Assembly (NCBI GenBank): GCA_030038955.1
Contig: JASHQV010000434.1
Span: forward strand, 1-19,862
Length of the DNA stretch: 19,862 bases
From: Solirubrobacteraceae bacterium
Lineage (GTDB): Bacteria > Actinomycetota > Thermoleophilia > Solirubrobacterales > Solirubrobacteraceae
Direction of reading: 5' to 3'
In this document: one piece after another, positions 1-7,282 of the stretch
Layout: every line of letters begins with the position of its first letter
Position numbering within the stretch: the stretch's first letter is position 1
Made by a program: the position numbers and the translations under genes
Notes under the pieces: generated by a model
The model's database searches: none
Told to the model about the DNA's origin: nothing
What the model saw: the letters and a program-made list of their open reading frames with translations, nothing else

Positions 1-733
1 CGAGCGTCACGCCGGCGGGGATCAGCTGGCCGTCGTGGAAGCCGTAGGCGACGGCGGTCGAGCCGCTGGAGATGTGCGAGACCTCGATGAACAGCTCCTC
101 GCCGCGGTCACGGTTGACGTCCCCAAGCCCGACGAGTGCGGCGGCTCTAGCACCGCGGATACGGGCGGCGACGCTGTGACCATCCGGGAGCACGACCTTC
201 AGGAACGCCGCTTCGGCCTGGTACAGCTTGCCCGAGCCTGTCGAGGGGCCGGACTGGCGGATGGCCGACCCGCTCAGCCGCGAGTAGACCAGGATCAGGT
301 CGGCGTGGCCGTTTCCGGTGAGATCGGCAAGCCCGACGGTGACGCACCCGGATCGGGGCGGCAGGTAGCGGCTCGGCGCCGCCAGCGGGCACGTCCAGCT
401 GGCGACGCCGTCCCCGTCACGCTGCGTGCGCGGCGCGCCCGGGAAACCGCTGCGTGCGATGCCGTGGACGCCTTGGGTCGTCGGACCCGTCGCGGCTCGA
501 CTGCCCGTCCGCATCGCGCCAGCGTGGTGGAGCACGGACAGGAACACGGCCCCGACAGCCAACGCCACGAGCACGGCCGCCACGGCGGAGATGCTCGACG
601 CCGAGGGGCGGTCCGGACGGCGCGTGCGCCGTCCGGACCGTCCCTCCCCCGCACCGGCATCCGGCGCCTCATCCGGCAGCGGCGACCGCGCCGCGCGCAG
701 CAGCTCGCGCTCGACCTCTGGCAACAGGCTCAT
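1..733 (-). CDS. Membrane-anchored protein with FG-GAP-like extracytoplasmic region, partial (C-terminus off the window)
   Basis: The reading frame is open from an ATG at 733 to the left edge, with no stop, so at least 244 residues are present. The first ~45 residues are Arg/Pro/Ala-rich and probably cytoplasmic. One hydrophobic segment follows at about residues 48-66 (rich in Ala, Val, Leu). The remainder is probably outside the membrane. It contains two Asp/Asn/Gly-rich stretches, LADLTGNGHADLILVYS and VGLGDVNRDRGEELFIEV, which resemble calcium-binding FG-GAP/VCBS repeat loops. The start overlaps the stop of the upstream ECF sigma gene as ATGA (730-733), so the two are very likely co-translated. 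A single-TM protein behind an ECF sigma gene is usually a partner or anti-sigma protein. I see no zinc-binding anti-sigma motif, so the regulatory role is inference from position only. Confidence 0.8.
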   Translation of the reverse strand, partial: MSLLPEVERELLRAARSPLPDEAPDAGAGEGRSGRRTRRPDRPSASSISAVAAVLVALAVGAVFLSVLHHAGAMRTGSRAATGPTTQGVHGIARSGFPGAPRTQRDGDGVASWTCPLAAPSRYLPPRSGCVTVGLADLTGNGHADLILVYSRLSGSAIRQSGPSTGSGKLYQAEAAFLKVVLPDGHSVAARIRGARAAALVGLGDVNRDRGEELFIEVSHISSGSTAVAYGFHDGQLIPAGVTL

Positions 734-1281
734 CGTCCACCTCCAAGCGTCCGGCGCAGCCGCTGCAGCCCGCGGCTCACGCGCTTGCGCACGACCTGCT
801 CGGAGACCAGCAGCTCCGACGCGATCTCCGCGTAGTCGCGCCCGTCGATCACCCGCCCCCTGATCGCGGCGCGCTGCTCAGCCGACAGTCCCTCGACGAG
901 CTCGGACGCGGGCGTCTCTGCGGTCAGCGCCTCGATTCGCGCGAGCGACTCGTCGCTGATCGCGATCGCGCGCATCCCCAGCCGGCGTCTGGCTGCCTCC
1001 TCCACACGTCCACGCCGGTAGCTGTCGGCGAGCTTGTGGTGCGCGATCCCGAACAACCAGGCGCGCTCATCGATCGCCGGCCGCGACCGCTGCCGCCACG
1101 CCACCAGCGCCGCCGCAAACACCTCCGCGGTCAGATCCGCGGCAAGCTCAGCACTCCCCGTCTTGCAGAGCATGAACCGCGCGACCGCGCGCTCATGACG
1201 GCGGTACAGCTCAGCGAAGGCCTCCGGATCGAAGCTCCCGGAGGTCAACGGCAGCTCGTCGAAGCCGAGATCACCCTCCAT
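730..1281 (-). CDS. ECF-type RNA polymerase sigma factor
   Basis: This 183-aa protein directs RNA polymerase to a specific promoter set. Sigma region 2 covers about residues 21-90, with FAELYRRHERAVARF, the ADLTAEVFAAAL core helix and the WLFGIAHHKLADSYRR DNA-melting/-10 segment. Region 4 covers about 130-180, with LSAEQRAAIRGRVIDG and the helix-turn-helix DYAEIASELLVSEQVVRKRV. The length is typical for a minimal ECF sigma without a C-terminal extension. The ATG at 1281 has no clear Shine-Dalgarno upstream, so the start is moderately certain. Its TGA overlaps the ATG of the following membrane-anchored FG-GAP-like protein, the likely functional partner. The ECF subgroup and signal cannot be read from the sequence. 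Confidence 0.93.
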   Translation of the reverse strand: MEGDLGFDELPLTSGSFDPEAFAELYRRHERAVARFMLCKTGSAELAADLTAEVFAAALVAWRQRSRPAIDERAWLFGIAHHKLADSYRRGRVEEAARRRLGMRAIAISDESLARIEALTAETPASELVEGLSAEQRAAIRGRVIDGRDYAEIASELLVSEQVVRKRVSRGLQRLRRTLGGGR

Positions 1282-1356
1282 GTCCGCTAAGTCGTGTCGC
1301 AGGAGGAGATTGTGACCGCACCTGCGGTCTTGGCGGCAGCCTCCCGCTTTTGCAAC

Positions 1357-1384
1357 CGGGGGCAGGCCCCAAGGCCAGCCCCCG
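1357..1384. terminator. Strong GC hairpin downstream of the truncated haemoglobin gene
   Basis: The arms CGGGGGC-A-GGCC (1357-1368) and GGCC-A-GCCCCCG (1373-1384) pair with one A/A mismatch around a CCAA loop, giving 11 base pairs in 28 bases. It lies 7 bases beyond the stop of the haemoglobin gene and ahead of the ECF sigma gene. Neither side has a U-tract, so it may be a U-less terminator or an RNA-stabilising stem. The structure is seen; the function is inferred. Confidence 0.45.
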
Positions 1385-1391
1385 CGTCAGC

Positions 1392-1910
1392 TCACGCTTG
1401 CTGCGGCCCCGGCTCACCGCCGGCCGGAGCTTCGCGCGTAAGCCCGGACTTGACTACCACGAGCGTAGGCTTCGTCCGGTCGGCGTCGGACGGCGCAGCG
1501 GCGTCGACCACGGGCGGCGGCGCCGGCGTGATCCGCGCCAGCCGCGCATGAAAGGCAGCGGCCACGCGTCGCGCATGCTGCTTGGCGAGCTCGGCACGCT
1601 CGCCCGTGAACAGACCGTCGACGGTCCGCTCCCACAGCCACAGCCAGCGCGCGAAGTGGCCGGCACGCAGCGGCACGCGGGCGTTGAGTGCGATGTGAGG
1701 CGCGAACGCGCCGCCGCCGTAGGAGCGTGCGCCGAGCAGGATCGTCTCCCAGAACGAGGTGATCCGTGGTACATGCGCCTCCAGGTCCAGGTGCGCCACG
1801 TCGACGAAGATGAAGCCGATCACGGGGTCGGTCAGCGCGTGGCCGTAGAACGCGCGGATCAGCTGCTCGCAGTCCGCACGGGTTTCGATGTCGCGAGTTG
1901 GCGCAGCCAT
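1392..1910 (-). CDS. Group III truncated haemoglobin
   Basis: The product is a small haem protein of the truncated-globin group III type, expected to bind O2 or NO in the cytoplasm. The residues known from Campylobacter Ctb all have counterparts (numbered from the TTG at 1919): B10 Tyr25 in AFYGH, E7-region His49 in LEAHVPRI, Trp57 in FWETILLG and proximal His75 in APHIALN. The core ends near residue 130; an Ala/Pro-rich tail of about 45 residues follows that is not part of the usual ~130-residue fold. The ATG at 1910 is preferred over the TTG at 1919. No Shine-Dalgarno is visible, but TATGCT sits 8 bases upstream of the ATG, which would fit a leaderless transcript. It is divergent from greA, with about 114 bases between the two starts. 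Confidence 0.88.
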   Translation of the reverse strand: MAAPTRDIETRADCEQLIRAFYGHALTDPVIGFIFVDVAHLDLEAHVPRITSFWETILLGARSYGGGAFAPHIALNARVPLRAGHFARWLWLWERTVDGLFTGERAELAKQHARRVAAAFHARLARITPAPPPVVDAAAPSDADRTKPTLVVVKSGLTREAPAGGEPGPQQA

Positions 1911-2024
1911 CGCGTTCAAGCATAGGCTCGGCGGCGGGCACTGCTCTCAGGTGTGGCACGGGCGGGGCTACGGGCGACGTCGCTAACGTGTCTGAGCCGG
2001 CAGGCGACCAAGGCAGGAGAAGTT

Positions 2025-2486
2025 GTGGAAGGCATCTCGATGACTGAGCAGGAGCTGCGCACGCTGCGCGACGAGCTGAGCGAGCTCGAGACGAGCGGAC
2101 GGACTCAGATCGCCGCGCGGATCAAGACCGCTCGGGAATTCGGCGATCTCAAGGAGAACGGCGAATACCACGCGGCCAAGGAGGCGCAGGCGCATCTTGA
2201 GACGCGAATCCTGCGGTTGCGCGAGCAGCTGCGCGCGGCGGTCGTCGTCGAGACGGCCACGACCGGCGAGGTGCGCCACGGCAGCAAGGTCACGGTGACC
2301 GACCTCGGGTCCGGGGACACGCGCGAGCTGAAGATCGTCTCGCCCAACGATGCGCGGCCGGGCGACGGGATGCTGTCGGCCAGCTCGCCGGTGGCGCAGG
2401 CGCTGCTGGGACACCGGCCGGAGGAGGTCGTCGCGGTGGAGACGCCGCGTGGTGTACGCGAGCTGCGGATCGACGCGGTCGCGTGA
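2025..2486 (+). CDS. greA: Transcription elongation factor GreA
   Basis: GreA rescues backtracked RNA polymerase by stimulating cleavage of the nascent RNA in the active site. The N-terminal coiled coil (about residues 7-75) carries the acidic tip EFGDLKENGEYHAAKEAQ, the family signature. The C-terminal FKBP-like domain follows, with GSKVTVTDLGSGDTRELKIV and SPVAQALLGHRPEEVVAVETP. The GTG at 2025 is chosen because AGGAG (2015-2019) lies 5 bases upstream, and with this start the catalytic-tip acids fall at Asp41 and Glu44, the E. coli GreA numbering. The ATG at 2040 would drop the short N-terminal strand. Length is 153 residues, close to the usual 158. Its stop overlaps the next gene as GTGA. 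Confidence 0.95.
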   Translation: MEGISMTEQELRTLRDELSELETSGRTQIAARIKTAREFGDLKENGEYHAAKEAQAHLETRILRLREQLRAAVVVETATTGEVRHGSKVTVTDLGSGDTRELKIVSPNDARPGDGMLSASSPVAQALLGHRPEEVVAVETPRGVRELRIDAVA

Positions 2487-3052
2487 CGGCCTGGGAGCTT
2501 CGCACAGAACGGCTTGTGCTGAGACCGTGGCGCGACGCGGATCGCGAACCGTTCGCGGAGCTGAACGCGGATGCGGAGGTGATGCGCTACTTTCCCGCGC
2601 CACTGACGCGGGTGCAAAGCGATCAGCTGGCGGCGCGCGCCGGCTCGCACATCGCCGCGCACGGCTGGGGTCTGTGGGCCGTCGAGGTGGTCGGCGGGCC
2701 GGAGTTCGTCGGCTTCGTCGGGCTGGCCCGACCAGCGTTCACGGCGCATTTCACGCCGGCGGTCGAGGTGGGATGGCGCCTGGCGCGGGAGCACTGGGGC
2801 AACGGCTATGCGACCGAGGCGGCGATCGCGTCACTGCGCTTCGGGTTCGAGCAGCTCGGGCTCCCGGAGATCGTGTCGTTCACCTCCGCCGTCAACCGCC
2901 GCTCGCAGGCGGTGATGGCTCGCATCGGGATGGGCCGGGATCAGGCCGACGACTTCGCCCATCCACAGCTGCCTTCAGGGCCGCTGAGACCGCACGTGCT
3001 GTATCGGGCCTCTCGTGACAGCTGGCGGCTGCACGATGATGGCCGCTCCTGA
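2483..3052 (+). CDS. GNAT family N-acetyltransferase (RimJ/RimL-like)
   Basis: This 189-aa protein should transfer an acetyl group from acetyl-CoA to an amine; the substrate cannot be read. The N-terminus TERLVLRPWRDADREPFAEL is the standard opening of the RimJ/RimL-type branch. The acetyl-CoA loop is seen as VGWRLAREHWGNGYATEAA (motif A), followed by FEQLGLPEIVSFTSAVNRRS and the NxxSxxVMxRIGM-like motif B. The GTG start at 2483 overlaps the greA stop (GTGA, 2483-2486), and there is little Shine-Dalgarno of its own, so coupling to greA is likely. Pairing with greA may be only positional. Confidence 0.9.
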   Translation: MTAWELRTERLVLRPWRDADREPFAELNADAEVMRYFPAPLTRVQSDQLAARAGSHIAAHGWGLWAVEVVGGPEFVGFVGLARPAFTAHFTPAVEVGWRLAREHWGNGYATEAAIASLRFGFEQLGLPEIVSFTSAVNRRSQAVMARIGMGRDQADDFAHPQLPSGPLRPHVLYRASRDSWRLHDDGRS

Positions 3053-3067
3053 CGCCCGATTCGACGC

Positions 3068-3077
3068 GACAATTGTC
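3068..3077. promoter_or_regulatory. Palindrome GACAATTGTC just before a start codon
   Basis: A perfect 10-bp palindrome ends 5 bases before the ATG of the two-TM protein gene. Its AT-rich core ACAATT sits where a -10 element would serve a nearly leaderless transcript. It may be a promoter element, an operator, or chance. Confidence 0.3.
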
Positions 3078-3082
3078 GGCTG

Positions 3083-3739
3083 ATGCTGGAGCGATATCGC
3101 GCATGGTCAGGCGCCCTATTGGTGCTGGTGGTCACCGTCGCATTGGTGATCCTCGATATCAGCGACGGGTCGGCTCGCGCGTGGTGGTCGCGGCACTCAT
3201 TCACCGCCTCGGTCGTCGCCGGGGTGCTCGTGCTGCTGCTGACGGTGCTGATCGTCGATCGCGTGAACCGCATGCGGCAGCTCAAGGATCGCTCCCTCGC
3301 CGTCGCCGCCCAGGCTGCGGTGATCGTCGCTCAGGCTGACCGTGCCGCAGGCGCGATTACCCGCTGCTCACCCGCATCGAGAGCGTCCGACGAGGATCGC
3401 GACGAGGCGTCTCAGGCGGTGCGCACGTACACGCAGATGCTGCTCACGAGCGCGCCCGTTCTAATCGAGGCGAAGATGTCGAGAAGGTTTCTCGAAGCCG
3501 CCCAGCGGGTGGCCGCTCAGCTATTCCTGGCGCTGCGCGACAGCGGCGACGGAGCCGCTACGCAGCGAGACGGCGGCGATGGAGCCGCCACGGAGTCACA
3601 CGCTCGAGCTGGCAACGCGCTCGAGCAGCTGCACCGAGCCGCGACGCCGCTGCTCGAGCCGCTCGGCCGCGACCGGCGGGCCGTGATCGGCGCCGACGAG
3701 ACGGTGGGCTCAGCCGAGGTCGATCCGCCCGGATCCTGA
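3083..3739 (+). CDS. Two-TM membrane protein of unknown function
   Basis: I do not recognise this 218-aa protein. Two hydrophobic helices are clear, about residues 9-27 and 43-61, separated by a short loop with a Trp pair. A basic stretch (DRVNRMRQLKDR) follows, so the long helical C-terminal region is probably cytoplasmic. That region is Ala-rich with possible coiled-coil character. Around residues 153-170 it contains an imperfect duplication of a Gly-Asp-Gly-Ala-Ala-Thr unit, visible in DNA as two related ~21-base units near 3545-3598. The ATG at 3083 follows the GNAT stop by 30 bases. The tail is Asp/Glu/Gly-rich and looks disordered. Confidence 0.7.
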   Translation: MLERYRAWSGALLVLVVTVALVILDISDGSARAWWSRHSFTASVVAGVLVLLLTVLIVDRVNRMRQLKDRSLAVAAQAAVIVAQADRAAGAITRCSPASRASDEDRDEASQAVRTYTQMLLTSAPVLIEAKMSRRFLEAAQRVAAQLFLALRDSGDGAATQRDGGDGAATESHARAGNALEQLHRAATPLLEPLGRDRRAVIGADETVGSAEVDPPGS

Positions 3740-4257
3740 CGCGGCGGCTGACCTCTCGCATCCCGTCATCCTCGGGCACGACGGGCACGTGATGGACGGG
3801 ATCCATCGAGTCGCGCGCGATCCTCGACGGATCTGACGAGATCGACGCGGTTCGCTTGCCCGCGCCAGTCGAGCCGGACTATCGCAGCTGCCTGCCACGC
3901 GAGCTGCCGCACCAGCTCATTCGTCGAACAGGTCGATCAGGTCGACCTCTGACACGCCGCGAGCACAGCCGCTCGACGGTGGTGCTGGCGCGCCAGCGGC
4001 GCACCGAAGATCGCCAGCCGTCGCCTGCTATCTGTCCCAGCATCTATCGCCAGCAGATTTTCGATGAGTAGCGGGAGGCCGATTCGCCCTTACAAGCGAC
4101 CAAGCCGTCATTGTCGGATGGGCTGCAAACTGGCACTCACGAGTGTCTGCTCTTGCTGGATAGTGGTCCCGAGCCGCGAGATGTCGCTACCACGTCGTCG
4201 TCGGACAGCGCTGCGGCACGGCCCGATGATGCCGACCAAGACGCAGTGTGAGCTTGT
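3740..4257. other. 518-bp intergenic region between convergent genes, no gene found
   Basis: No frame here has coding character; the short plus-strand frames are Arg/Ser/Pro-rich and lack ribosome sites. It separates the convergent stops of the two-TM protein gene and the two-domain fusion gene. It contains a perfect 14-bp palindrome GCTGGCGCGCCAGC at 3984-3997. That lies in a wider imperfect dyad with GGTGC/GCACC ends and could form a bidirectional stem, though without a T-tract. Confidence 0.5.
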
Positions 4258-5427
4258 TCAGCTCGCCTCGTGACCGGGCGGTGTCGCATCCTGTCCGGCA
4301 ACCACCCGTCTGGCTCGCGGCCCGAGCGCGGTGTCGCTCAGAACTCGTTCCACAAGCTGCTCGGAGCCGCCGATCGAGGACCAGCTGTCGTCCCACATGG
4401 TCGAGACCAGCCATGACCGGTCCGCTGGGAACATCAGGTCAGGCAGCGACCAGTTCCACCCCTGCTCGCGCCAGTCGGCGGCCTGCCGAGGCCCGGCCTC
4501 GACGAGCACGTAGCCATACCCGTAGTAGACCGTCGTCCTCGGGGCATACGGGAAGACGACGTCACTCGCGCCCGTATCGAGGTAGCCAAGCCACCACGGC
4601 TGCTCCGGGGTCAGCGCGGTCAGCAGCTCGATCACCGCGTGTGCGTGCCGGACCGCCTCCGCCCCCTCGTTCGCCTCCGGCAGCTCCAGGGTGCAATAGG
4701 AAGCGAACACCGGCGGGATCGCGGACGTGATCGTGTTGCCCGCCGACGTTCGATCGTTGATCCACCTGACCTCGACGTCGCTCCCGAGGCGCCAATCGCG
4801 TCCGTCTCTGCGGACGTGGTGACCGTCACCGAACATCGCTCGCGCTTGCTCAGCGGCGTCGAGGATCACCTGCGCGTCGAGTACCTGGCAGGTGACCGGG
4901 ATCTCGACGGCTGGCCACTCACCGACGAGCGAGACCGGACCTGGCGGCGGCAGCGGTGAGATCCAGTAGCCCTGGTGAAAGCGGCTCTCCTCGCCACCGC
5001 CCCACCCACCACTCAAGGCATCAATCACCGGGCCGCCCACCGGACGGTCGTGCCCGCCGATGTTGGTCGCGCTGCGACCGTCGGCAAACTTCACGCCGAC
5101 GCGCAGCAGCTGCGGCGGGAGCAGATCCCGCCGCTCACCGACCATCGGCCAGTGCCGCCCGAAGGGGTGTGGCCCAGACTCGTCACCAGCGCGGGCAAGC
5201 TCGCCATACGCGACGCTGGCGCGCGCCCGGATCTCGAGCTCGAATCCCTCCGGGTAGGCGTCGATGTAGTCGATATAGACCTCCGCTTGCTCGGAGCGCG
5301 CCAACAGCAGCTCGCTGACCACCGCCCCGAGCGGCGGACCCTGTGGCCGCCCGGTCCAAGGCGGCGAGTTCCTCGGCGCAGCCTGCTCAGGCCACGGATC
5401 CGGGGGAGGCCTGAAGAATCGGCTCAC
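4258..5427 (-). CDS. Two-domain protein of unknown function (apparent fusion of two actinobacterial families)
   Basis: This 389-aa protein has two parts. Residues ~1-205 begin VSRFFRPPPDPWPEQ and continue through ELLLARSEQAEVYIDYIDAY, LLRVGVKFADGRSATNIGG and YWISPLPPPGPVSLV. They resemble a common actinobacterial family of unknown function whose members open with an FxRPP motif. Residues ~215-389 (IPPVFASYCTLELPE, QPWWLGYLDTGASDVVF, LPDLMFPADRSWLVST, QDATPPGH) resemble a second family that I recall as separate proteins. No catalytic motif is visible, and no signal or TM segment. The GTG at 5427 is preferred: GGAG lies 7 bases upstream and the start overlaps the stop of a 59-aa ORF as GTGA. 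The frame is open further upstream to 5517, but that extension lacks family similarity. Assignments are from memory of the families. Confidence 0.82.
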   Translation of the reverse strand: MSRFFRPPPDPWPEQAAPRNSPPWTGRPQGPPLGAVVSELLLARSEQAEVYIDYIDAYPEGFELEIRARASVAYGELARAGDESGPHPFGRHWPMVGERRDLLPPQLLRVGVKFADGRSATNIGGHDRPVGGPVIDALSGGWGGGEESRFHQGYWISPLPPPGPVSLVGEWPAVEIPVTCQVLDAQVILDAAEQARAMFGDGHHVRRDGRDWRLGSDVEVRWINDRTSAGNTITSAIPPVFASYCTLELPEANEGAEAVRHAHAVIELLTALTPEQPWWLGYLDTGASDVVFPYAPRTTVYYGYGYVLVEAGPRQAADWREQGWNWSLPDLMFPADRSWLVSTMWDDSWSSIGGSEQLVERVLSDTALGPRARRVVAGQDATPPGHEAS

Positions 5428-5603
5428 GCCTCGACTCCAAACGCGCTGTCGATGCGATCGCACCACGCGCTCGACTGACTGGTCGCACGGAAGACAACAC
5501 ACAGCCCCAACTTGCAAGCTCCTGCACGGTCGGCGAGATCATCCTCACCGTGACTCCGCAGCATCCTGGCCAGCGTGTCGCGCCGAACCCTGACCTGAGC
5601 CAT
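5424..5603 (-). CDS. Small ORF (59 aa) coupled to the two-domain protein
   Basis: The ATG at 5603 has AGGA 8 bases upstream. The product opens MAQVRVRRDTLARMLRSHGE and continues DDLADRA, an amphipathic basic/acidic helical stretch of the kind seen in many small actinobacterial proteins. The rest has three Cys residues and ends DSAFGVEA. The TGA (5424-5426) overlaps the GTG of the 389-aa gene as GTGA, which supports real translation. I do not recognise a family. The C-terminal half is less convincing than the N-terminal half. Confidence 0.5.
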   Translation of the reverse strand: MAQVRVRRDTLARMLRSHGEDDLADRAGACKLGLCVVFRATSQSSAWCDRIDSAFGVEA

Positions 5604-6020
5604 CCCCAGAATCCTACGGCACTGCTTCCGCTCTGCCGCCGAGGGGCGACTCTGGCGCGCGGCTGTCGCTTCAGACGGGGTCTGCGCCGACCGGCATCTG
5701 CCCGAAGCCCTCCGAGTCCGTGAACGCAGAGGTGCGCCTCGCCGACACGGACCGACAGTGGCCGGCAACGCGCCGACCGGGGTGAAGTCGCATACCGTGT
5801 TGACGAGCGAAAGCAGGTGCATATTGAGGCTGGATTCGGCCGAGAGCGAAGCCGTGAAATGCTGCTGCCTCTCCCTGGAGACTTCTGCCTGTTCGCGGAG
5901 ACGGAAGTGGCGCGTCTCGAGGAGCCAGCTTCGCGCAAACCGTGCTGCATGAACGACCCCGCGATCGCGGTGGATCGTCCGCGTCCTGCGTGGCTTACGA
6001 ATCAGCGCGACGTCGGTAGC
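5604..6020. other. 417-bp intergenic region, no gene found
   Basis: Frames in this stretch are short or of low-complexity Arg/Ser composition and have no convincing starts. It should hold the promoter of the small ORF/fusion pair and the 3' end of the methyltransferase transcript. I see no strong hairpin with a T-tract. A segment near 5826 (GAGGCTGGATTCG) recurs at 6843 ahead of the methyltransferase; 13 bases are shared and this may be chance. Confidence 0.4.
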
Positions 6021-6860
6021 TCAGCCAGACACGGTCCGCCACGCACCGATCCACATCTGAAGCTCGAGCATGCGGGCGCCATCGCGCTCGCGCAGCCGGA
6101 AGCGATCAGTTCCGGCCGGTCGTCGGCCGATGAGATCCTCGATGAGTGCGTGCGCGTCTAGGTCGCTGGTGCCGCGCTGCAGCCACTCGTCGAAATCCAG
6201 CGTGAGCGGGATGACCCGCTCGTCGATGAGCGTGAGCCCAGCGCTGGCCCCGAGATCGTGAAGCTCGCTGAGGGTCAGCGACGCCCAGTGTGAGGGATCT
6301 CGCAAACGCTCGACTGCCTGAGACCATGCAAAGTCGTCGCGAGCCTCGTCGCCAAGATGGTCGCCAACGACGACGCGACCGCCCGGCCGCACGACACGAG
6401 ACATCTCGGCGATCAGCCGACCCGGAACCGGGATGTGATGCAACGAGACTCGATTGATCGCACCGTCCACGCTGTCAGCATCCAAGACAGTGGCGGTCGC
6501 GTCGCCAACCTCGAAGGTCACGTTGCTGATCCCGGCCCGCGCGGCCTCCGCGCGAGCGAGCTCCACCATCGCCGGCGTGAGATCAATCCCCCGGACCTCT
6601 CGCACAAGCGGCGCCAACGCGCGGCTCACGATTCCCGGCCCACACGCCATCTCAAGCCACGCGTCGGTCGCGGCAGGCGCGGCGAACTGCACAAGCAGAT
6701 CGAGAACCGCCCGGGCGTTCATCACAGGGCTCGCGTTGAACCCCTCCGCCTGCGCGGTGAACGCGCGCTCAACCATTTGGTCGTGTTCAGAGATCGCGAT
6801 GGACCCTAATAGATCGTTCGCTCTACGGCCGCGTAGTGGTTCGAGGCTGGATTCGACCAA
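6021..6860 (-). CDS. SAM-dependent methyltransferase (class I)
   Basis: The protein should transfer a methyl group from S-adenosylmethionine; the substrate is unknown. Motif I is WLEMACGPGIVSRAL (near residues 68-82), followed by VRGIDLTPAMVELAR with the acidic residue that binds the ribose. Motif II/III follows as VEVGD-like EVGDATATVLDADSVDGA and RVSLHHIPVPGRLIAEM, then VVRPGGRVVVGDHLGDEA. The order and length fit the UbiE-like methyltransferase group. The frame opens at TTG 6860 (279 aa). An ATG at 6776 is an alternative, but the residues before it (EHDQ) look like the normal opening of this family, so the longer form is kept. No good Shine-Dalgarno is visible for either. It is monocistronic. 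Confidence 0.88.
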   Translation of the reverse strand: MVESSLEPLRGRRANDLLGSIAISEHDQMVERAFTAQAEGFNASPVMNARAVLDLLVQFAAPAATDAWLEMACGPGIVSRALAPLVREVRGIDLTPAMVELARAEAARAGISNVTFEVGDATATVLDADSVDGAINRVSLHHIPVPGRLIAEMSRVVRPGGRVVVGDHLGDEARDDFAWSQAVERLRDPSHWASLTLSELHDLGASAGLTLIDERVIPLTLDFDEWLQRGTSDLDAHALIEDLIGRRPAGTDRFRLRERDGARMLELQMWIGAWRTVSG

Positions 6861-6888
6861 GGAGTGGAGACGTCGTGATGCTGCTCGG

Positions 6889-6928
6889 TTGGCAGCGGCA
6901 CCGCTTCATTGGCAGCGGCACCGCTTCA
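6889..6928. repeat. Perfect tandem duplication of a 20-bp unit with internal dyad
   Basis: TTGGCAGCGGCACCGCTTCA occurs twice head to tail (6889-6908 and 6909-6928) without a mismatch. Each unit contains the dyad AGCGG-CA-CCGCT. The 20-bp period would place the dyads on nearly the same face of DNA. It lies 28 bases upstream of the TTG of the methyltransferase gene. It may be a paired operator or a recent slippage duplication. Confidence 0.75.
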
Positions 6929-6970
6929 GCTAGGTGCTGCATCGCTGTCTGTGACGATTCGGAGCGAACC

Positions 6971-7282
6971 TCAGCGTCGCATGCCAGCCTGTGATCCACC
7001 GCGATGATCTGCCCTGGCGTCCAGTGTGGTCGGTGGAGGTTCGCAAGCTCTGATCTTCTGAGCAGCTAGCGCCCGGGCCAGACGGACGCGTGCACGATCA
7101 AGGCGGACGGCGACGGTGGCGGTCGAGACACCCAGCAGCGCGGCGATTTCGTCGCCGTTGAGGTGATCGCGGGCGATCAGCAACAGCAGCTGCTGATCGC
7201 CCGCGCTGAGACCTCGTACCGCAGCCTGCAGGCGTTTGTCGTCAGCCGCGCCGTGAAGCTGCGGGGGAGCGTCGGGGTTCAT
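6971..7282 (-). CDS. Stand-alone sigma-70 region 4 protein (or truncated ECF sigma)
   Basis: The ATG at 7282 gives 103 residues. Positions ~15-70 form a complete sigma region 4: KRLQAAVRGLSAGDQQLLLL, then LNGDEIAALLGVSTATVAVR and LDRARVRLARALAAQ. This is the helix-turn-helix that reads the -35 element. Region 2, which binds core polymerase and the -10 element, is absent. I looked for it in the three minus frames between this ORF and the upstream gene and did not find it. The frame is open upstream to 7528, overlapping the preceding gene, but that part is Arg-rich without sigma motifs. There is no clear Shine-Dalgarno. It is third in an operon-like run after a full sigma factor and a membrane partner. 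It could be a decayed sigma gene or a functional DNA-binding fragment. Confidence 0.6.
   Translation of the reverse strand: MNPDAPPQLHGAADDKRLQAAVRGLSAGDQQLLLLIARDHLNGDEIAALLGVSTATVAVRLDRARVRLARALAAQKIRACEPPPTTLDARADHRGGSQAGMRR

Noticed and set aside
35..835. Long plus-strand open frame of 266 codons
   Set aside because: It is the codon-aligned complement of the minus-strand FG-GAP-like gene; Arg/Ala-rich with no domain, while the minus frame shows a TM helix and repeat loops.
3856..4273. Two short plus ORFs in the convergent gap
   Set aside because: No ribosome site, Arg/Ser-rich composition and no family likeness.
5826..6855. Shared 13-base string GAGGCTGGATTCG at two intergenic sites
   Set aside because: The match does not extend convincingly on either side and no function is evident.
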